Below, one piece after another: positions 1 through 6,500 of a stretch of DNA of 7,760 nt. The notes beneath the pieces were generated by a model. It was not told where the DNA came from. It did not search any database and saw nothing but the letters and a program-made list of their open reading frames with translations. This DNA is from an uncultured Oscillospiraceae bacterium (GTDB lineage: Bacteria; Bacillota; Clostridia; Oscillospirales; Oscillospiraceae), in contig CAJULJ010000097.1 of assembly GCA_910587395.1 (NCBI GenBank), positions 1 through 7,760 of the forward strand, written 5' to 3'. Position 1 is the stretch's first letter. The number at the start of each line of letters is the position of its first letter. The translations under genes were made by a program, and so were the position numbers.

Positions 1-88
1 TAAACAATCCTAACAGGAATACACCAAGGCTCACTTGGTGATTTAGAAAAAAGTTTTGAAAAATTTTTGGACGTGTAATTTCCGCCAT
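1..88 (-). CDS. Start of a second minus-strand gene, function unknown (3' partial)
   Basis: ATG at 88-86 opens a frame with no stop for 29 codons, to the left edge. It begins MAEITRPKIFQNFF and soon reaches a hydrophobic stretch, VSLGVFLLGLF, which could start a membrane segment or signal anchor. GGAGG at 100-96 lies 7 bases before the ATG, ideal for a Firmicutes ribosome binding site, and is the main reason to accept so short a fragment. Its GC content is about 34% (30 of 88 bases), far below the GC-rich neighbour, which may mean a transferred gene or just an AT-rich start. It lies in the same direction as the giant gene, about 490 bases downstream, with two terminator-like hairpins between, so it is probably a separate transcription unit. 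I do not recognise the family. Confidence 0.7.
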   Translation of the reverse strand, partial: MAEITRPKIFQNFFLNHQVSLGVFLLGLF

Positions 89-95
89 TTTCTTA

Positions 96-100
96 CCTCC
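96..100 (-). promoter_or_regulatory. Shine-Dalgarno GGAGG for the gene at 88
   Basis: The minus strand reads GGAGGTAAGAAAATG. The perfect anti-16S complement at 100-96 is separated by 7 bases from the ATG at 88. It fixes the start of the left-hand gene. Its first two G residues (100 and 99) also lie in the 3' arm of the hairpin at 99-141. Confidence 0.75.
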
Positions 101-141
101 GAAAATCTGAATGTTCTTAGGGTCCAGCTTCAGATTTCCGG
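99..141 (-). promoter_or_regulatory. Leader hairpin overlapping the ribosome binding site
   Basis: On the minus strand CCGGAAATCTGA (141-130) pairs with TCAGATTTTCGG (110-99). Adding A129-T111 gives a 13-bp stem with a 17-base loop. The only non-Watson-Crick pair is G138 with U102, a wobble in minus-strand RNA but an A/C mismatch in a plus-strand RNA, so the structure suits a minus transcript. The 3' arm takes up the first two G of the Shine-Dalgarno sequence, so folding could reduce ribosome access to the gene at 88. I see no match to a riboswitch class I know. A regulatory role is inferred. Confidence 0.5.
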
Positions 142-245
142 GGCGGGGCGCGGGCGGCATACCATTTCCCGACCGGAAGAAAAAGATTTTTGCTTTTTTC
201 TCCAAAATCAAACGAGGAAACGGATAGGCCGTAAAAACTGCCGCC

Positions 246-315
246 TTTTTTCGATAGGCTTCTACAAAATTCCCTATCGTTTGACAGGGGATTTTGTAGA
301 AAACTGTCGAGGAAA
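246..315 (+). other. Long imperfect hairpin (structured intergenic element)
   Basis: The core stem pairs 260-275 (TTCTACAAAATTCCCT) with 286-301 (AGGGGATTTTGTAGAA) around a 10-base loop. The outer stem pairs 251-257 with 304-310 after a 2x2 internal loop, and 246-250 with 311-315 can extend it, giving about 28 pairs. The non-Watson-Crick positions (271/290, 255/306, 250/311, 249/312) are all G-T, which wobble in plus-strand RNA and are A/C mismatches in minus-strand RNA. No poly-U follows directly, but a terminator-like hairpin begins 8 bases later. It may be part of a small plus-strand RNA or a dispersed palindromic repeat; no promoter was recognised. Confidence 0.5.
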
Positions 316-322
316 AAAAGGA

Positions 323-356
323 CCGCAGACAACAAGACCGTTGTCTGCGGTTTTTT
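323..356 (+). terminator. Rho-independent terminator, possibly bidirectional
   Basis: A perfect 11-bp stem, CCGCAGACAAC (323-333) with GTTGTCTGCGG (340-350), has a 6-base loop and is followed at once by six T (351-356) on the plus strand. On the minus strand the same stem is followed by TCC and seven T (319-313), so it may also stop leftward transcription as a backup to the terminator at 455-499. No plus-strand gene is visible to its left, since the left-hand gene runs on the minus strand. A plus-strand role would imply a small RNA or antisense transcript. Confidence 0.75.
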
Positions 357-454
357 GAACATATAGAGAGCAGGCGGGCGTTGCCGCCGCCGCTTTGCGG
401 CCTTAATCCGCATAATTTGATCTGTTTATAGCGTGTCCTCCCGCCAGAAGGGGC

Positions 455-499
455 AAAAAAGAAAAGGCGGCAAGGGATTTCTGCTCCCTTGCCGCCTTT
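455..499 (-). terminator. Rho-independent terminator of the giant gene
   Basis: A perfect 15-bp stem pairs 463-477 (AAAGGCGGCAAGGGA) with 485-499 (TCCCTTGCCGCCTTT) around a 7-base loop. In the minus direction it runs into a U-rich tract, TTTTCTTTTTT (465-455), whose first three bases belong to the stem. It begins 77 bases past the TGA at 577-579, a usual distance for the end of a transcript. Confidence 0.85.
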
Positions 500-576
500 C
501 GCAGCTTGATACACTGGATTCAAACAGTAGAAAAATGTGGGTAGTATTAAGATTTCTTCGCGGGGTCACTTATTTT

Positions 577-3500
577 TCAGGTAGCTTCCTCCAGATGTTC
601 GATAAAGTTTTTCAACATCTGCGCCACCTGCGCCCGTGTGGCCTGCCCCTGGGGACCTAACCGCCCGTCGCCGTAGCCGTTCAAAATGCCGTTCTCCACA
701 GCCCAGCGCAGGGCCTCCATGGCATAGCCGCTGATCTCGCTCTCGTCGCTGAAATGCAGCTCCTTATTCGTGGCTGCGGGGCTTCCAGCGTACCGCCAGA
801 GCATGACCGCCAGCTGCTCACGGGTGATGGGGTCGTCGGGTCCGAACATTCCGTTGCCATAGCCGCCAATGATTCCCATGCTGGTGGCCCACCGGATAGC
901 CCCAGCGTACCACGCGCCCTCCGGCACATCGCCGTATTGCAGCAAATAATCGACAAGCGGCCTGCCCTCTTTGTTAAAGAGGATTTGGGCGAATTGGGCG
1001 CGGGAGAGGTGGTTATCCGGCCCGAACTGGCCGTTGCCATAGCCGCCCATCAGCCCATGCCGCAGAACGTAGTCCACCGCCTCGTGATACCACGTCCCCA
1101 CGCTCCCCAGGTCGGTGAAGCTGCGGGAGGGGCAGCTTGCGCCGCCGTCACAGGGCTTTTGCGTATCGTCCGGCAAAGGCACGAAAGTAGCTTTTACCGT
1201 TACGGCCCTGCTGGGCATGGTAAAGGTGTACTTCCCGCTGCCCTGGGCCGTCAGCTTGATTTTATTTCCCAGGCTGTCAGAGACGGTCAAGGTATCCAGC
1301 ACATAGCCGCTGTCCGGGGCAGCCGTCAGGGTGACGGTACTGCCGCCGCTGGCATTGACACGGTTGGAGGACACTTTGCCATGCTCCGCTTTCTCCACGG
1401 TGACAGCGTAGGCGCTGGAACTCCAGCCACCGCCGCCATGATTGCCGCCGGTGGAAGGATCAGGCGTGGTCGCGGGGGCCGTCCAGCCTACGGAGATCGG
1501 GGACAGGCCGGTCACGACAACTTGTATTCCCTGGGCCGAGTTTTTCACCTTGTCCGGGGTAAATACCTCCGTAGCACCGGGGGTCTTGCCAAAATCAGAG
1601 GTAGTGAACATATGCACTACGGTAAAGCGGTAGCTGCTGTTGGTGCCGCTGGGATAGGGCAGGGTGACAGTCAGGCCCCCGGTCGGAAAATTGTCTTTCG
1701 TGGCCGGGGTCCAGGTCACGCCTCCGTCTGTGCTGACCATCAGCGTTACATTATAGACGGCGGTATTGGCCTGGGGGATGCCGGATGTGGCCTGGGTGAT
1801 CTCTGTCCTCATAGCCGTCTCCAGCCTTTCGGGAGTGTTCAGCGTTTCAATGTCCTTCAATCCGGCAGGAACCTGGGAAATGCCGGTTTCCATGACCAGC
1901 TCAAATTTCGTGCCGCCATCGTCGGCGGGCGGGTCCGGCAGGATGATTACTTCCTTTGTCTCCACGGTGCAGACTGCGTTTGCCGGATGATAACTGTTGT
2001 TCCCCGCATAGGAGGCCGTAAAGGTGTAGGTCGCGGTGCTGTTGGGCAGGGTGGCGGTCCAGGTGTTGCCTGTTCCCTTCGCTACGGTGATGCCGCCAGA
2101 GCAGGTCACGGTGGCCGAACCGCCAGAGGGCAGGCCGGTCAGGGTCAGCACCACCGTACCGCCGCCAAGCAGAGTGTCAGAGGATGGGGAGAGTTTCAAC
2201 GTGGGACTGATTTTATCCACGCTGACGGTGCAATTCGCTGTCGTACCGTTGTGGTTCCCATCCCCAGTGTAAGTGGCGGTGAAGGTGTAGGACGCGCCGC
2301 CAGCGGGCAGCTCCGCCGTCCAGGTATTGCCGCTCCCCTTCGTCACGGCAATGCTGGCTTCGGAACAGGTCATACCGGCTGAACCGCCAGAGGGGAGGCC
2401 GGTCAAGGTCAGCGTCACCGTGCCGCCGTTGGGCAGAGTGACAGGGGACGGCGTGAGGGTCAGGCTGGGCGTAGCCTTGCGGATGGTCACGGTGACGGTA
2501 CCGGAAGCAGTGCCATATTCTCCGGTATCCGTCGGGGTGAACACAACGCTCTTGACCCCGCTGTCGGCCACGTTAGTGAGGGCCTGCCCTCCGGCAAAGC
2601 TCCAGCTCCCCGCAATGGTCCGTCCGTCCAGCGTGGCAGTGCCGGTGATCTGGCTGCTGCTCACCGAACTGCCGGTGTAGGTCACGGAAATGGGATTGAC
2701 GGTCAGGGTGGGGATTCGCACATTCGTCACGGTGACGGTGATCGTCAGATTAAATGCGTTGTAATTGGTGGATTTGATCACGGGAATGGTAATCGTGCCG
2801 GTTTTTCCTACCCCTGCGTTGTCCGCCAGCTTATAGGTCAGTATGGTGCCGCTCACGGTGGGAGTGCCCTCAAAGATGCTGTTGGTATCCGTAGTGGTAA
2901 TTGTCCCCAGCACATAGCCCTCCGGCAGCAGATTCTTGAGATCATAGGTCTTTTCTCTGCCGTACTTGCCGGATGTACTGCCAGCTTTCTCACCGGTGTA
3001 ATTCACCTTGGAAATAGTCACATCCACCTTCACGGGGGCGGTGCCGTTGTAGTTGTCCGTATCTGCGATCTTGTACCAAACTGTGTAGCTGCCTGCGTTG
3101 GTGCCGGTGGGGATGGTCGTGGAGTAAGTTCCCGTTTCTGCCAGGGAATACACCACTTCGCCAACACTGGCGGTTCCCGCCGTGACAAGCGCCTGGGCCG
3201 CTCCTGTGTAGGTTAGCCCGGTCTTGCCAGCTGGAGCAGTCGCAATAGAAGCGTTGGCCTTTTCAATACCGGCAGTCGTACTTGCAGGGAAATTGATCTG
3301 GTACTTGTCAGCGTTGGCACCGCTGATACTGGCCCCGGAGCTGTCCACTGTGACCGTCTTGCCCGCTCCAGCGTTGGCATTGGCAAAAGCTCCCGTCACG
3401 CCGGAGATTGTAATGCTGTCGCCAGCCAAAAGCCCCGTTGTCACTTCTGCGGTCACGGTGGCGCTGGTGCTGCCATCGTAGGTTTTATTGGCGGCGGTCA

Positions 3501-6500
3501 CAACGGCGGTGACAGGTTTTTTCGCCGCCTCAAAGGTCAATGCGGCCTCGGCATCCTCATAATTGCCGCCGCCAGCCTTGACCGCCTTGACCGTGACGCT
3601 GCCCACGCCGGTGATCGTAATCTCGCCGGTACTGCTCACAGTGGCGGGGCCGGTGACGCTCCACGTTACCGCGCCCTCGCCGGAGCCGCCGCCGGTGGTC
3701 AGTTGAAACGTATCGCCGTAGGCGGTGGTTCCCGGCTTGCCGGTGATGCTCAACGTGTCTTGCAGTTTCTTGGTGATCGTGAAGTTTTGGGTAGTCTCGG
3801 CGATCTCATAATTGCCGCCAGGAGCGTCCGTGACCGTCACGGTGCCAATACCAACGTGGATATTTTCGCCGTAGGAAAGCGTGTATTCGGTGGAAGCAAT
3901 CTCTTTATCCCCATCCAGCGCCTTGACTGCATCCCCGCTAGGCTGGATGGCGGAGCCGGTGTACTCGTAGCTGTCCGGCGTGATGGTGACGGTAGGCGTG
4001 ACCGCCTTGCGGCTGATGACCACGGTTTTGGTGGCAACAGCCGTCTCAGTATTGTCTGTTGCCGGAATCGTAGCCGTGAGGGTGTAGGTCCCGGCGTTGA
4101 GGGGCGCAGCATCCCAGGTGAACCGTACATCGTCAAAGGCCGCGCCGGTAATGGTGAGATCACCTGCTGCCGGAGTGCCAACCTCCTGGCCGTCGTAGGC
4201 TTTGTCAGGGTTGTAGCCGCTGTTGAACGCGATTGCTGGCTGGGACTTGGTAATGGTCCCCGCCACGGAGGCAGTGGAGGAGGCAAGCCGGTAATTGCCT
4301 GCGTCCGCCCCAGTCAGGGTGATTCCGCTGGCGGTGATCGTATTCGCCTCATTCACATTGGCGCTGTTATAGGAAATATTCGCCGCCTTAGCGGTTACGC
4401 TCTCTCCGCTGACAACATCGGTCAGCGTGAGGGATAATCCCGCCGGAGGCTCCGTGGTGCCGTCGTAAGTTTTGCTGGTCGTTCCGGTAAGCGCGGCGGT
4501 GATTTCCTTTGGCGCGATTTCAAAGGTCGTTTCCGCCGTACCCGAACAGGAACCCGTTCCCGTGAGGGTAACGGTGGCCGTACCGGCGTTGGTGTTGTTC
4601 GAGTACGATACGGTGTAGTCCGTGCCCTGGGTCAGCGTTTTGCCGTACAGGGTCACGGTGACGGCGGGCGTTTGCGCCTGTCCGTTGTATGTAAGCCCAT
4701 CGTTGGAGACTGTGACTGCGGCGTCCGCTAAGTCAAGGCCCCACAGGGCGGTCAGCTTTGTCACTGTGGACGGGACATTATCGCCCGCGCTGTATAACAC
4801 GCCATTATCGCCCTTCCACCCGCTGAGCGCAGGCTTCCCGTCCGGGACAGTCAAGCCCTCGCCGCTGGGGGCTTTGAAGTTCTCCCCGGACTTCACCACG
4901 ATGTCGCAGGGGCCGCTCCTCCCCCAGGTCCCCCCAATTCGGCCGCCGTTCAGATCCAGCGTGACAACGCGCAGCCCGGAGCCCAGTGTTCCAGGGGCCG
5001 GGAGCTCAAGGACGGGCCGGTATCCTGACTGTGCGCTCCCCCCAGTTGCTTGGGAACTGACCATACGGCGGGCCGAGTTTGAGCCATACCCTCCCCGTTT
5101 TACACGAGACGACGTACGAGTGCTATCCTGTCCCCAGGAGCCTATCCAATCCCAGTTCTTGATGTGCCCGTCTGACTTATTCAGAATCATGTCCCACTCG
5201 TTGCTTTGTGGAGTTCCACGCACATTCTTGCCGGAACCAGTACTGCCACTCCCCCCCGACGGTGCGCGCATAGTATAGCTCACGCCGCCGCTGGTGTACG
5301 GTGTACCGAAAATCAAGCTTTTGTTGTTCAACTCAGTCCAGGGTACGGTATGGGTCACATTGTAGTCCGCGATAAACAGACTGTGGCCGTATCGGTTAGT
5401 GTCGGCATATTCTTGAGTGGTCGCTTGTGCGCTTGCCAGCTTATAGGCGTTGACCACTCCCGCGTAGGTAAAGGGTACCCAATGGAGAGTGGTGTCCGGC
5501 ATGGCACTGTTTACCGTTCCAGGAATCTCCGCCCCGGACAGGTCGAACCAGTAGATGCCGCCAGGGGCGAGGGCAGGGAACTGTATCAAAGCAAGCGAGG
5601 CCGCGTCACTTGCGAGACTTCCATATCTGTTGGCAACAACGCACCGATACCAGCCGTCCATGTTCACGGTTGCCGCAGCTATGGTATAACTGCTTTCTGT
5701 CGCGCCGGAAATATCTTCCCAAGGGCCGTCAGCGCCGCCCCGGCTTATTTGCCATTGATAGGTAAACGGGATCGTATCCCTGGCGGTCATGGTAAAGGTC
5801 GCCGCTTCCCCTGCGCGAACAGTTATACTCTGGGGCTGTTCCGTAATCGTGGGCAGCGCTGTCCAGCAAGCGGTCAGGGCTGTTACTGTGGACGGAATAT
5901 CCTCGCCCGCCTGGTATAGCGTACCGTTACCGTCTTCCCAGCCAGCGAATCCCTTCCCCTCCGGGGCGGTCAGGCCCTCGCCGCTGGGGGCCGCAAAAGC
6001 CTGGCCGGACTTCACCACGATGCGGACGGGGCCGCTCTGCGCCACGTTGGACGTTCCGGCTTTGCCGCCGTTCAAATCCAGCGTGACAACTTTCAAGCTG
6101 TCAGAGGCCAGTTGGTCAGGGGCCGGGAGTTCAAGGACGGGGCGAAAACCGCGAATCACGAGCCGAGACGTTGCATTGCCGTAGTTCCAGTAGCGGGCCG
6201 AAGAATACCCCCGCACCGCACGAGTCGATGTGCTAGATGAGTTGGTATCCTGCCCCCAGGAATATTCCCCACTCCAGTTTTTGATATACTCGTCTGACTT
6301 ATTCAAAATCTTATCCCACTCATTGCTTTGCGGAATACCGCGCTCGCGATCACCGGAACCAGTAGAATCGCTTCCCGCCGAGGGCGCACGCATGGCGTAG
6401 TCCACGCCGCTGCTGGCGTAGGCTGTGCCGAAAATCATGCCTTTATTGTTCAGATCGTCCCAGGATACGGAATGGATTACGTTGTAGTCCGCGATAAACA

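Larger units (their letters stand above)
100..576. other. Intergenic region between the two minus-strand genes
   Basis: This 477-base gap holds the 3' untranslated end of the giant gene (500-576), its terminator (455-499), a GC-rich stretch with no clear structure (358-450), a second terminator-like hairpin (323-356), a long hairpin (246-315), and the leader with the SD-overlapping hairpin (99-141). I found no convincing -35/-10 pair for the left-hand gene. TATAAA at 429-424 on the minus strand lacks a matching -35 box. TTGACA at 281-286 on the plus strand lacks a -10 at proper spacing. Open frames here of up to about 100 codons lack ribosome binding sites and run through the hairpins. Confidence 0.6.

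Noticed and set aside
22..40. Small hairpin CACCAAG/CTTGGTG
   Set aside because: It lies inside the first codons of the left-hand gene, has only 7 pairs and no U-tract; it may be chance.
281..309. TTGACA at 281-286 as a plus-strand promoter
   Set aside because: No TATAAT-like hexamer at 16-18 bases spacing, and the hexamer lies in the loop and stem of the long hairpin.
56..358. 100-codon plus-strand frame
   Set aside because: No ribosome binding site, overlaps the well-supported gene start at 88 on the other strand, and its end lies in the terminator's T-tract.
117..413. 98-codon minus-strand frame beginning MRIKAAKRRRQRPP
   Set aside because: No ribosome binding site before its ATG, it runs through both intergenic hairpins, and its composition follows the palindromes rather than a protein.
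1..576. DGR template repeat or reverse transcriptase near the variable modules
   Set aside because: I looked for an AAC/AAT-rich near-copy of the GFRPVLE-flanking DNA in the only non-coding part of the window and found none. The giant gene leaves no room for a reverse transcriptase.
754..2382. 542-codon plus-strand frame and shorter ones opposite the giant gene
   Set aside because: Antisense shadows of a GC-rich, repetitive coding region. The similar plus-strand frames at 5206-5919 and 6328-7044 resemble each other only because they lie opposite repeat units 2 and 1.
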